This document shows, one piece after another, positions 1-11,377 of a DNA stretch of 64,000 bases. Each line of letters opens with the position of its first letter. Within the stretch, counting starts at the first letter, position 1. The notes beneath the pieces are model-generated. The model did no database searches. It was not told the DNA's origin and worked only from the letters and a program-made list of their open reading frames with translations. Made by a program: the position numbers and the translations under genes. Source of the DNA: Pyrrhoderma lamaoense (Eukaryota; Basidiomycota; Agaricomycetes; Hymenochaetales; Hymenochaetaceae); NCBI GenBank assembly GCA_002794735.1, contig NBAZ01000001.1:1488001-1552000 (forward strand), written 5' to 3'.

Positions 1-1157
1 GTATAGAAGCTCAAGGGATATCAAACACCGGCGGACCAAAAGCTCAAGAACCGCCGGCCGATGACTTGCAGGAATCTAGCTGGTCTCAGTTCAACATTCT
101 TCCTTCTGCACCTATAGACCACGCTTTCTTTTCAACTCCTGTTAGTCAACCGTCTCGACAATTTACCGTACGCCTCGCAAAGGAATACCGAGTTCTGGCT
201 TCAAGTTTACCAGGTAAGTCTGATACCTTCCCCAGATAGTATGTTGGTTTTGATATATGAAGAATCAATCATTGTACAAACTTACGAGGATCGCGTGGAC
301 CTACTTCGGAGTCTTATCATTGGCCCTTCGTGCACTCCTTATGAAGACGCACCTTTTGTGATTGACTGGAAACTCGGAGATGATTACCGTAAGTAAAATA
401 ACACTATCTCCTCGATTACCAGCAAGTAACCTCGAGAATTTTTCAGCTCAGAGCCCCCGACTGCTCATTTTTATAGCTGGACAGTTGGTGAATATACTAA
501 CCCCTGTAAATTCTCTCTTCAGACTTACTGAGAGCGATCACTTTAGGTAATGGGCGGTTAGTATCACAGTGAACCTTTACTCCTTCAGAGTCTGACGATA
601 ACATGTAGAGTCAACCCCAACTTGTACGAAGAAGGGAAGGTCTGCTTGTCTATTTTAGGGACTTGGGCTGGTGATCGGAGTGAATCGTGGAACCCTTCTG
701 GTTCTTCACTATTGCAGGCCCTGGTTTCGATACAAGGACTGGTCCTGGTAAAGGAGCCATATTACTGCGAGCCTGTGAACGAAAGTTTGAAAGGAACAGA
801 GGATGGCAAAGTGAATAGGTAAGTCTTTGAGTGTATCCTATAAGGTCGAGAACTAAAACATCTTTCAGTCGATTATATAGCGAAAGGGCCTATGTTCTTT
901 CACGAGGCTTTGTCCGATTCGCACTTGAGACACCCCTTAGTGGGTTGGAAGATGTTATACGGGACATATACATCAAACGTGGTAAACTGAAGAAAGTCAT
1001 TGAAAGTGCTCATGTTCTGATAGAACTCAGTAAAACTACAAAGGAGGCCGATACATTCGACAGTGACCTCGCTATTCCTCATCTTACAGCTGGCGCCATC
1101 ATCCCCCTTTCACGAACGTTAGATAGACTAGAGTCTATTCTTTCGTCCCCATCTTAA
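1..1157 (+). CDS. UBE2O-like E2 ubiquitin-conjugating enzyme, 5' partial
   Basis: C-terminal part (about 300 residues visible) of a large E2/E3-hybrid type ubiquitin-conjugating enzyme. Six exons can be read: 1-213, 263-388, 452-487, 523-556, 609-818 and 869-1157; all introns are GT-AG and about 50 nt. The UBC fold starts with a [17 protein letters not shown] block, continues with [16 protein letters not shown], then PPTAHFYSW, and reaches the active-site region [18 protein letters not shown], with the catalytic Cys codon at 643-645. [18 protein letters not shown] follows. These blocks, especially the WxxFxxLxxAPxDHxF lead-in and the GLVLVxEPYY segment, are specific to the UBE2O class. After the UBC core comes a helical tail ending at TAA 1155-1157. 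The start and any N-terminal SH3-like regions lie left of the window. No frame break was found. It is convergent with the next gene. Confidence 0.9.
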
Positions 1158-1557
1158 AAGTTCCTTACTATTATCGGTATGATTTTTTCTGTTCTCTTAT
1201 CTATATGACTTCATTACTGCGCGCAAGAACTTCGAATTTAGGAATTATATCTATAGTAAAGAATTCGAAAAATCCGTTAAATGGCATTCCAGTATGCTAG
1301 TGATTGCTTATACAGTTGCTTGTAAGAAGGAGTGACTAGAAGGGACAAGTTAGATACAAGATAAAGATAAAGTGTGATTCCTACTATTGAACCTTAGCGA
1401 CAAGTTGGGTAAGTAGAAAAGAAGGTATGCAATGTCGCATATATAAGTGGCTTAATCGTATGACAGCATGGACATCTCAGATCAACTCGAGGGGGTATAA
1501 ACAGAGATGAGAACACCAAGTAGATAGACAGTGTCTATACGGAGGTATATGCAACTA
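1158..1557. other. convergent 3' intergenic
   Basis: A 400-bp gap between the stop codons of the UBE2O-like gene and the KRE6-like gene, both of which end here. I see only AT-rich 3'-UTR-like sequence and no credible ORF, RNA or repeat. Confidence 0.6.
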
Positions 1558-4078
1558 TTAACACTCGTCTAAGAACGAGTTTTTTACCCTCGGTTGCTTG
1601 AAATCGTCCTCCCAGGTTGTAAGGTTTGGATTAGTGTAAGCTTCGATATATCTAGTTCGAAAGTCTATTAGTGATGTCACTTTGGTTTCAAAGCTACGAG
1701 TAACTAACTGGTTGATATAAGCAGTAGTGGGAGCGTCAACAGGATCGCAACCAATGTTCTTATTGTTGGATCCTGGTAAACGCGGATATAATCGACGCTC
1801 ATCGTCGTTGGGAATGTCAAGTGGTCCAGATCGACATCACCGAAGTTCCTAGACATACCCAAGTTGATAATGATATACTAGAAGACGATTTGAATAAAAA
1901 AACATTAGTAAGGCAAGAGCTTACATACCATAGGTTCTTGAGGTATAGGTCGATCGGAGATCTCTACAGCAGTATCAGCTGCCACACCACCTGCATTCAA
2001 TTGCCATGCGAGTTTTCCGTCAGCGATCCAACCGATGTAACTTTCAAGATGGCTCAATAAACTATTATCCCACTGAAAATTGACTGAGAAACTCACGCAT
2101 CATCAAAGCCTGGTTTGTATTCGAAGCCATATACACTTGAGCAACCACCCGTGAGTTCATAGCATTGCGGGTCTGTATTTGTTACGCCAGAGGTTGCTTG
2201 TTGGTATACACCACCCTTGTATGAATTGAGGGCCGTTATGTCTGGATCGGTGATGATCAAATTTGCGCTCGTGTTAAACCAAGTGTATGCTTCGTTGAAG
2301 GGGGCCCACTGTCCGGACTGTGAGACTTGCCCCGTAAGTGGGTCACCTGTTATTTGAGCCTCAAATACATCGATTTCGGGAGCAGCACGCCCAACAAAAG
2401 TTCCATCAGAATGCATGGGTCCGGGGTGTGGCTCCCCAGGACAAGTACATCGAGAAAGACGTTGGCCAGGGAGGTAAGATAGTACGCCATCATACCCCGC
2501 ATCTCCGTTTTCCGTTGCCCTAATTAATTTAAGCTGAGGACTCTAAGATAAGAATTAAATTACTTAATACTTACGCAATAGGTAACCCATTCTTAGTCTG
2601 ATTTGGGGCTGTACCGACATCACAAGCATCATATGTGTAAGGCCATGTACCGTCCAAAGTAGCACCATAACCAGCTCGACCCAGATTCCCCATAGCCCAG
2701 CTAGGCATAACATATAGCAATAAGCATCTTAGTATTAGACACCTGATCTGTTCTAGACTTACATAGCGGGCCAGAGTCCACTACGAAAAGAATCAATAGA
2801 TGCTAAAGATGTAAACAATATTACAGTTGCTTACACAATATTATCCGCACCAGGAAGGGTAACCGAAGTCTCAAGAAGCCCACCAGTAAAGCAAAACTTA
2901 TTCCAAGTACTCATCATTCCACCCTGATAGTCAAGACCATGGGTTTCTTTTGCCGATAAGGTGACCTTCAACGCCCGTCCTTTGTTGTTATTGCTGCCGG
3001 ATCGTACCTATTGGTTTTAAGCATTAGAAAGTATATTGCTAATGCAGTTAAGAGCTTACCATTCCATGTTGTTAGTACCCCAGTAGTGAAGGTCAACTGC
3101 TTCCCAATATGGGTCATCTAGAAATAAGGGATTTGTTACATATAGTGAGAGTGAGTTCAATGGAGGTGTTTCATCCAACTCACCACCTGGATAAAATGAT
3201 CGACCGTCTTCTTCAAATTCGTCTGAGAAAACGAGCTCTAGTTGAGTTGTTCCATCAATATAAGAAGTCTTGGTATATGCGTCTTTTGGAGTATCAGTAT
3301 CAATCAAGCCAAAGTTGCCGATAGCTGCAATTTGGCCGGAAGCATTGGTACCACCAACGTTAAATCCTCCAAGAGTGGATAATTCCTTTTTTGTAAAGTA
3401 TGTAATTAGGGATACCCGGCGCTGTTTATATTTTTCATTAGCTCTTCGTAAATTGGAGTTTATAATGACAACCCACAAAAGAGTGACCAGTCCAGCAACA
3501 AGAACGAACTAAGAGTCGAGATTATTTCTAATTAAGCTGCCAGAGATTAATGATAAGGATGCTAAGCACATACCAAGCAACCCAAGTTCGCGAATCCACG
3601 ACCAGTAAAGATGCTCCCTCCTTTATCAAGTTTTCTATCCCGGCGGGGTCTGGATTATGCAGAAAATCATCTGGTTCTACAAAATTTGGCTCAATTGCAG
3701 CACCCCATGAGGATGGATCAGGTGAAAGTGAGAACTAGTAGTGTGTGAGTATCACAGGCTATATCACCGTACAAGATAGAAAAGCCACCTTGTCGGACAC
3801 TGAAGGAGCAATTACTGAGGCACTAGAGGGATGAATAGCGGCAGTATAAGGTGATGATTCGCTCTAGGGTGCATTCATAATGTGTTCAGTATTGTAGTAG
3901 TGTGTCATAAAGCTATATTTCGACCAACCAGAGCTAGACCAGACGTCTTTAGTCGCAAAGCAGGTCCCTGGGCAAACGTGGCCTGCACGCTGGACTGGGA
4001 AGGAGAAAGTAGATTTGAAGTTGACCCGGGAGTGGATGGGTCTGAATTATCGTAAAGACGGCGTCCTGGAGAAGACAT
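1558..4078 (-). CDS. KRE6/SKN1-family beta-glucan synthesis-associated protein (GH16)
   Basis: Type II membrane glycosidase/transglycosidase-like protein needed in fungi for beta-1,6-glucan assembly in the secretory pathway. Reading leftwards from ATG 4078, the short N-terminal cytosolic exon ([15 protein letters not shown]) is followed by the family blocks [16 protein letters not shown] and [14 protein letters not shown], then one transmembrane helix ([15 protein letters not shown], about 3430-3510). The lumenal domain has [34 protein letters not shown] and the GH16 catalytic signature PEIDVFEAQ (about 2365-2390), then [18 protein letters not shown]. About a dozen short introns interrupt it. 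The last exon ends [18 protein letters not shown] with TAA at 1558-1560. There is one frame break: between RVYQ and [10 protein letters not shown] one base is missing at CC 1772-1773 (expected CCC). Without the correction the frame stops about 25 codons later. The gene is otherwise complete, so I read this as an assembly error. Confidence 0.9.
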
Positions 4079-4899
4079 GAAGGAGGGGGAGTCGAAAGGA
4101 AGGTGGGGGATCTAGAATACGAGCCAAGCAGGTGCTAGTCCTTAGAAAAAAGGTTTAGCGACACTTAGTCACTCTATACATGGTTATCCACAACCCCTAA
4201 AATAGTATCATAAATAATGATGGCTGATCCTCATTCCATGCGCGACTCAATTGCCCTCTCGTGGTTACACAGCATACAATCAATTCAAACATATTGGTAA
4301 GCAGATTCCGGATCCTAGTCCGCATTTTTCCCCTTTTTTTCTTGAATATTTTATTTATTTTCCCTTGTTTTCTTCTGTTTGTTTCTTGTCCTTTTTCCCA
4401 GCCTGTTTTCTGAGCCTGCAAAAACTATTACGCAACAAAGCGTCTAATACTCCAACCATACACACTATCAAATTTTTAAGGTGCACATGTCTTACCGAAA
4501 CATAGCGACCCTCTTGATCGAGTTAACGTGAAAAAAAGCGCTTGGAAATGGAGCGGTCGTCACAGGGAATATTCGAATAGAAGGGTCTTCCCCTTTGTGA
4601 TTATGTAAATAGCTTTGTCAACGCCTCGGAAACAAATTGAGATATCGGTTATCAATATACGTTACCTTTTAGGTAGCGGAGTTCTAATCCACATTGTTCA
4701 ACTTATCCCTTTGGACTTCTTTTATAATTCCTTTTACCACCTAACCGCCTTTCAGGCTCTGGCTACATAAAAGCGACAGTTACCCGTGCCAGAACTCATA
4801 GCGAAACACCCCCAACTACTATAATTTTCAGCCACTCTTTAACTGATCGAAGGAACTTTTTTATACTACGCCTGCTATACACATTTATTTATGCTAAAT
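4079..4899. other. divergent intergenic/promoter region
   Basis: About 0.8 kb between the start of the KRE6-like gene (read leftwards) and the start of the next gene (read rightwards). It contains pyrimidine-rich blocks at 4320-4400 and a TATA-like ttttttatac near 4857. The ORFs in it are short and have no recognisable similarity. Presumed bidirectional promoter. Confidence 0.5.
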
Positions 4900-6633
4900 A
4901 TGTCCGGAGATTCCGAAGAACGACAAACAAACAGACCCATGTCGGCATCTGAGTGCGTTTAGTACACCTGTTATTTTATGTGTTTCGATCCAAGGCATTG
5001 TTTTCTTACTTATAATCCAACTGCTAAGAATTGCCAAAAACGTCAAAAATACGGAAACGTGGCAGAAGTACAATAACTGCGAACAAATCGCATTTTCCGA
5101 TATCCCGAGAAGTATCTCGTGGATGTATACAAAGTGCTCAATGTCAAGGCTAGGCTTCCATATGAGCTTATTGACAAGGTACTTGAGTAATCTTTTATTG
5201 TTTATATATTCATTTCAGGGCTGAATCTAAAGCGCCTCAAATAGACTTCCAAGTACCGCGAATGCCTCGCGGTGATATCACCGGAGATCTTAGATTTCTT
5301 GTTGAAAGCCGCAAAAGAAATGCCAAACCTCTTCTCAAAAAAGGTCAAGTTAGAGGATATTGAAGAATGTGTTTCCGATATTTGTACTGTATTTAAAGCC
5401 TGGAGGCAACTTCTCCTGATGAAAGAATCAAATGAACGTTGGTCCGAAGCCGATTTTGCCGCTCTTGTTTATGATGTTCTTCGCACCCCTGCTGTGCGTG
5501 ACAGTTCCTATCGGTTAGTGTGATGCTTCTATTTGTCAGAAACAGATGTTAACGTCAGTCAAATCAGCACGCAGTCCAGCATCCATCTCCCGCAACATCT
5601 AGTTGAATGTGCAAGGCCAAGCAGGTTAACAAAACGAGTTTTGAAAGCGAAAACAATCATCCCAGACGGATCCATCTTTATTCGATCTAATCAAATTTAT
5701 ACCCTATCTAATAAACGGTCTTCAGCATATAAACAAATAGATAGGCACGAAAGTACTAAGAGGAATTGTGGGCAGGATGGAAGTGAGATGTTCCGTTTCC
5801 AAGCCTCTCCTGCTACCCAATTTCCTTCAAGTCCGGGCTTTGAGTTTGTCGGCGCTTTCCTAGAAGACAAAAAACCAGGTTTTGACATGCTAGAATTTGC
5901 TTATCGTCAGAATCGAATGTCCTGTGCAGCAGCTTTACGCCATCTTCATTCGTTCCGTATAGAGGCGCCTGTTTTCGGCCTGATATGGGCAGATGGGAAA
6001 GTGAGGGCTCATGTGGATTGGTACAGCAGTGCGGATTCAGCTCGTCCGGTAAGCGCTGAATTATAAATTGACGCCCAAGACCTTACGAGCGCTAATCTTA
6101 TCCTTTCTTTTTTTCCTTATTTGGTCAATATTATATTTCAGATATTGTATTCTGCAACTTATCCGGGACCTACGCTGCTAAAAAACCCCAGAAGCAAGAA
6201 AAGCAGGACCAGACTATCAACTTCTTCGGAGCTATCGGAGAGCTCGGATCCATCTCTTCGTTTCTTTGAGTGGGACTTGAGCAAGCGCTCAGGCATATTA
6301 TCTGTCTTCCTCCTATTGCGAAACCTCGATATGTGGATATCGAAAGATTTCTGTGATCGCGTCAAGAAAGATGTGAGAGCTTTCGCAGAAAATGTTACAA
6401 GCGAGAACATGGTTTATAAGCCTTGGAGGTGTAAAGGGGATGAACTACAAGAAAAGAGATCCCTTCGCACCAGTCTTGTCTCCAACACTGATCCCATTAG
6501 TGAACCGACTTCCACAACCTCTACTCTCCCTCCAGCTAAACCCCACCAAAGAAACTCAAGCCAAGGACTAAAGCGCTACCTTCAAAATCCAAGAAAGAGA
6601 ATCTTTATCGGTGACAAGGTACTCTTTCAATAG
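4900..6633 (+). CDS. Agaricomycete conserved protein with PD-(D/E)XK nuclease-like core
   Basis: Supported exons are 5110-5178, 5254-5513, 5559-6048 and 6142-6633. The 45-nt intron 5514-5558 removes an in-frame TGA. A candidate first exon, 4900-4956 (MSGDSEERQTNRPM...), joins in frame through a 153-nt intron and gives 455 residues, but this start is uncertain. The protein belongs to a family common in mushroom genomes and usually annotated as hypothetical: WSEADFAALVYDVLRTPAVRDS, then KAKTIIPDGSIFI, GFEFVGAFLEDKK, AYRQNRMSCAAALRHLHS, APVFGLIWADGKVRAHVDWY. The ordered D (in PDGSIF), E-x-K (in LEDKK) and following Q-N-R helix fit the core motifs of PD-(D/E)XK enzymes. That is an inference from motif order, not a known activity. 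A C-terminal FFEWDLSKRSG...LLLRNLD block follows, then a basic low-complexity tail. No frame break seen. Confidence 0.7.
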
Positions 6634-6948
6634 CCGATCGCGATACCCTACATCATCTACCCCCGCTCTAGCTCATCCACAATCCAATCTATCATTCATT
6701 TCTTTTCATGAAAGCAGATCATTCTAATTTACTTTTCATGTTTGTAACGTTTCTTATGATGATCATGTAATGGTTTCGTTCAGCACACTGCAACTGTTTT
6801 CTCTATGCTTTCGTAACACGCACACATGTAATCGTTATAATAATAGAGAATACAACTAAAGACGCCCCTTATTTGATGTTATAGAAAAAGATAGTGTACA
6901 GATGATCTTGAAAAATAGGTGGTTTGAGTCAGAATTAAGACTAAGCGC
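6634..6948. other. convergent 3' intergenic
   Basis: A 315-bp AT-rich gap between two stop codons (the gene to the left ends here on +, ARG2 ends here on -). It has 3'-UTR-like character and nothing else recognisable. Confidence 0.6.
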
Positions 6949-8937
6949 CTAGTCCGACCAACTCGATGGTATATCTGCAATTGATTTTGCCCACATGGAC
7001 AGTCGACCTCGTTCCCAATCTTCGACTTTGCTGAGTCCACTGTTACCGCGTCTTCCTTCTTCAGTCAGTAGACGCTTTTCAGCATCACACCAGAACATGA
7101 CCCATTTTCCGATACGTAAATGCCCAGTACTCCTCTCAAAGTACCATTTATTGACTGGATTGTCTGCTCGAGAACGCCAAACGAGATCACGACCTTCACC
7201 ACGGCCTTCTTTTCCTCCATTAGGATTCGCTGCATAGGATAGACCAAGACCATAAGATTCATCGTGCAAGGCAACCCAGAGGAAGTCGACCGTTCCATCA
7301 CCTTGGTTCTCTGGACGAACTGCAAATTTATCAAGGTAAGCAATAGGTTCTGTCCCGGAACATGGTGGTTCGTTGGTCACAATTGTAGCACCAGCATAAT
7401 CACCAGCGATAATAGCAAAGTCAAGGTGCTTTTCTAATCGTCCGAAATATGCATCTTGATCAAGGACACGTTTGAATGAGCCTTCTAGTAGTGATGTAAG
7501 TTTTTCTCGGTCTAGGTCGGAGACACGCTTCACAACACGAATGGGAAGTCCTTGGCGCAGGATAGTGGGTGTATGCGGAGTCAATTTTCCTGATCCTTGA
7601 AGTAATGCATGAGGAAGACTAGAGCTGAATTGGGGCTTATTGGTGATTAAGTTTGCTATTAATGATTTAGGGGATCGATGAGAAACCATAATCGCTGAGG
7701 CGGCAACGGGCATGTAGGAAAGACACGTGCGAGCAAGGGATAAATTACCGAGGGCAGACGGATGGGTCGAATACCACGAAGGATGGAATGTTTCCCCAAT
7801 ATGTGTATATTCAGCAGACAAGTTCACTAGAAGATGTGGCAAACCATGCGAGCATAAGAAGGTATCCCTCCCTCCTTATTGATAATCATTAATCTCAAAG
7901 GAGTCAAGTCGACATCATCCTTGCTCTCCCCTTTGGCCTCACCGGGTTGGATGGATGGATCGGAGGCGTCTGGATGTAAACGGTCGGCCCCTTCGGCCAT
8001 ACCTTTAGCTAACGCTCCAATTACATCATTCGAATGTATCCGAACAGAACGACAAAACGAATCCAAGGCAATGGGAGGTAATACTGGTATTTCACCTGCG
8101 CGTAAAGCAGAACGAATGCAATTGAGGTCATGGGGGAAAGTGTGTGCCTCTGGGATGGGGACGTCGTCTCGCATACCACTTTTGGAGTGAGCTTCTTTTG
8201 GGTCAGGTCCTAATCGTACAACGGTTTGCAAAACTGGACGGGCACGAGCACCCGAGTTCTCTAAAGCAGAGACTACTCGCATAGTTTCTTCAATTACATT
8301 AGATTTCTCCTCTGCTTCACCCCGGATCCATGTATCAAGTTCAACAACGATAACAGAGGTTAAACCAAGCTTTCTCAGATAAACTAGACCTTTGGTGACG
8401 CTTTCGAGCTGTCGATCCGTGAATGGTCCTTGAAGCTTCACTAGAGCCGTCCGCGATAGACAGGATCAAGGATTGAGCTTGCCAAGGCATTGCTTATGGG
8501 AAGCTCCTGAGCGCTTTTGGACGAGACATCTTGGGAGGGATAGAACGTTTGAGAAGCTTTCGGGGATTTTGTGGCGGTTTTAGGGACGGGTCGTACTCGT
8601 GGACCAAAAGACTGCAGGTATGATTTTGTGTCCCTTAATGATGGATTTGCTCTTAGGATTGAAAGTATAAAATCCTAAGGGGGAGGGGTACAGATAAGTA
8701 CATCATATCATTTACTGAGTGCATTCAGACGCACATTGCGGAAATATCGGGTTCATCAGTTTCCGGAAGGGACGAACGCACACCCCGAGTAGTCTGAAAA
8801 TTTAAGTGAAGTAGGGATAACATTAGAGAACAACGGCGGACAAGATGACGGTGCCTACTCACAGCGTATGAGGATGCACGTTTTTTTGTTACAGTAGAAG
8901 CTGGCAACAGGACCGTACACGACCAAGCATGTATCAA
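6949..8937 (-). CDS. ARG2: N-acetylglutamate synthase, mitochondrial (amino-acid acetyltransferase)
   Basis: First enzyme of arginine biosynthesis (acetyl-CoA + glutamate to N-acetylglutamate), acting in mitochondria. Recognised by LVYLRKLGLTSVIVVELDTW and the kinase-like N-terminal half, then GGIPSYAR and the C-terminal acetyltransferase domain with AYLDKFAVRPENQGDGTVDFLWVAL, DLVWRSRADNPVNKWYFE and GHLRIGKWVMFWCD, which are hallmarks of fungal ARG2. The first exon (from ATG 8937, MIHAWSCTVLLPAS...) is a basic Ser/Ala-rich mitochondrial presequence. The exact joint of exon 2 to the exon starting at about 8673 (DFILSILRANPS) is uncertain. There are two frame breaks, each restored by one extra base in a CC run: CC 8451-8452 (before TALVKLQGPFT) and CC 7844-7845 (between GGIPSYARM and LPHLLVNLS). 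It is divergent from the carrier gene to the right and convergent with the gene to the left. Confidence 0.9.
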
Positions 8938-9858
8938 GAGGAAGGCGGGGATGAGAAAGATGTATTGGCTGCGCAGAGAATCTGCTTTTATATACTATTG
9001 ACTCATTGGGAGGTGTATAAGGCGATGGACAGTGGCGAGGATAGAGTCCACGACTGGCTAAATCCGAAAAAAAATCTTATCTGTCGCTTAGATCATACAA
9101 TGATACATGCTCTATATCCGTATAATAACAAAATTATCGACATACTACAACAGGTAGCAATCCAGAACCCAGCTATATGGCCTTAAATTCTCATCAGTCT
9201 GTTAGAATACGATGATCCGTTATTTGTGTATCATTGGACATATGTATGCATATTGATACCGCTAATACTAGCATAACCATGACTCGACCTGTTCCGGTGA
9301 ATATGCATACACATATACAAACATATATACAGCATTTTATCATAGTGATCTATTCCTCTTTCCTTTCTAGAATAGACGCTGTATCCGCCATTCGTGCTTT
9401 TCATAGTTGCATTGCTGTGTATAATTGATGATGATCTGTTCTTCCTCTCAGAAGCCAAAAAAGTACCGTACGATGTTGCGCATGCCATTCAGGAAAATAG
9501 ATCGGAAGTTGAGAAGAATCAGTCTTCGGATCGCACAATCCGAATGTTAAAATGTGTTTTTCGAGAGAATATGATGTCAGTCATAAGAGGTCCCAACATT
9601 CTACTTGTGCTCTCCTCCACAGCCGTGTTCTCTACTAGTATTTTGCACACTCAGTGATACGGTATTGTGATGGTCGAGTCAGTGTAGTATTTTAAAAATC
9701 ACATGAATCTTCAATTCGAAATGCAATATTCATGCGCATATTGAACTAACCGTAGTCTGTAACGGGCCAAGCCTGTCAGCGTCAGCAGCCAAGTTCAGTT
9801 TTGAGTTCTTCATCTTCACTTGCACTGGTTTGAAGCATACCACATCAAGGAGTCAACA
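8938..9858. other. divergent intergenic between ARG2 and the carnitine carrier
   Basis: About 920 bp of AT-rich sequence between two outward-facing mitochondrial genes. Short ORFs on both strands (for example 9394-9657 and 9231-9488) lack family similarity, introns or coding bias, and I treat them as chance. Presumed shared promoter region. Confidence 0.5.
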
Positions 9859-11236
9859 ATGGTTAGAAATTGCTCATATATGAAGCTAAGGATATGAATT
9901 CATGTTTAGGTCAGAGCTCAGCAGATGCAGTGGAAGATATCTCTCAAACCCAAAAGGCCACATCATCCACAGCTTCGTCGGCGAAGGCTGTACGTATGAA
10001 TCTTACTTTTTCCATCTGCACATTCTGTTGAGTTTTGTTTCATAGTTCATCTCTGGTGGGTTTGGCGGCGTTTGTGCAGTAATCGTCGGACATCCGTTCG
10101 ACCTCATAAAGACGCGTCTTCAAACAGCTCAGCCTGGTACATACAAGGGCGCAATTGACGCCGTTAAGAAGACACTTGCGAAGGATGGTGTAACCGGGTG
10201 AATGAAGCTTGATTGTGTGCACTTTGTCTTTGGTCTAACGCCAGTATAGATTATACAGGGGTATGGTTCCACCCCTGTTGGGCGTAACCCCAATATTTGC
10301 GGTGTCATTCTGGGTGCGCGGCAGTTATTATACGTGAGGGCACCGAACACTTACTCATCTACCCCCAGGGATACGACTTGGGCCAAAAGCTTGTGCTCGG
10401 TTTCACACCCAACAGAACAAGCAAAGAATTCACCACAGCTGAATACGCTGCAGCCGGATTCATCTCGGCCATTCCTCAGACTTTCATCGCAGCCCCAGTC
10501 GAGAGAGCGAAAGTACTTTTACAGGTCCAAGGACAAGGCGGAGGAGAACAGAAGTACAAAGGGGTGATAGATGTTGTTCGAGTATTATACAAGGAAGGTG
10601 GCTTGAGGAGTATATTCCGTGGTACGGGTGCAACCCTAGCTAGAGATGGTCCGGGAAGTGCTGCGTAAATATCTGTAGTTCTAATCTATCACGATGGGCC
10701 TTCACTAATCTCTGTCAACAGATACTTCGTCGGATATGAAGTAACGAAGAAGGCCCTTACACCCGCAAATTCATCCCCATCTGACTTAAATCTAGGTGCA
10801 GTCATATTTGCAGGAGGAATGGCTGGGGTAACGATGTGGAGTATTGCTATCCCACCCGATGTATTACTACTTCAAAAACTCCTCATCAGTGTTATGACTG
10901 ACTGAACTTCTTTAGGTCCTTAAGTCACGTATACAAACTGCGCCAGCTGGCACATACAATGGACTTCTAGACTGTGCCAGGAAGACCATAGCGGCTGATG
11001 GTGTTGCTGCTTTATGGAAAGGTTTCGGACCGGCTATGGCAAGGGTGAGTGCTTTCAGCTCGTGTCTTGAAGATAGTCTATAACAAAATGACCTTCTATG
11101 TTCTATCATAGGCATTCCCTGCTAACGCGGCTACCTTTGTAAGTCCCTTTTCTAACTAGTCTATGCCGTAAGACTCAAATTTGTTCCTTAGTTGGGTGTG
11201 GAAGCTTCACGAAAAGTCTTAGATGGACTATTTTAG
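9859..11236 (+). CDS. CRC1: mitochondrial carnitine/acylcarnitine carrier
   Basis: Inner-membrane solute carrier of about 300 residues exchanging acylcarnitines for carnitine. All three repeats are visible with their PX[DE]XX[KR] signatures: GHPFDLIKTRLQT, APVERAKVLLQVQ and PPDVLKSRIQTAP. Further family blocks are [62 protein letters not shown], and the end WKGFGPAMARAFPANAATFLGVEAS. These match the carnitine/acylcarnitine subfamily rather than other carriers. The start is a tiny exon of ATG only (9859-9861), followed by an intron and then SSADAVEDISQ. Six or seven short introns follow, including a very small exon around FPANAATF. No frame break. It is convergent with the PP2C gene (142 bp between stops). 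Confidence 0.93.
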
Positions 11237-11377
11237 ATCGACCTCACCATAGAGGGGCTCGAAGTAATCATGGTTTGATGAGCACTCGTTTTTACTATGC
11301 CCTACATTCTATGTTATGCACATATAATCTGGATACAAGTAAGGAAATAGGAAGTGCCGTTTAAACTATTTCAATCA

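Noticed and set aside
5514..5558. Apparent TGA break in the PD-(D/E)XK-like gene
   Set aside because: A 45-nt GT-AG intron removes it and gives a family-like sequence on both sides.
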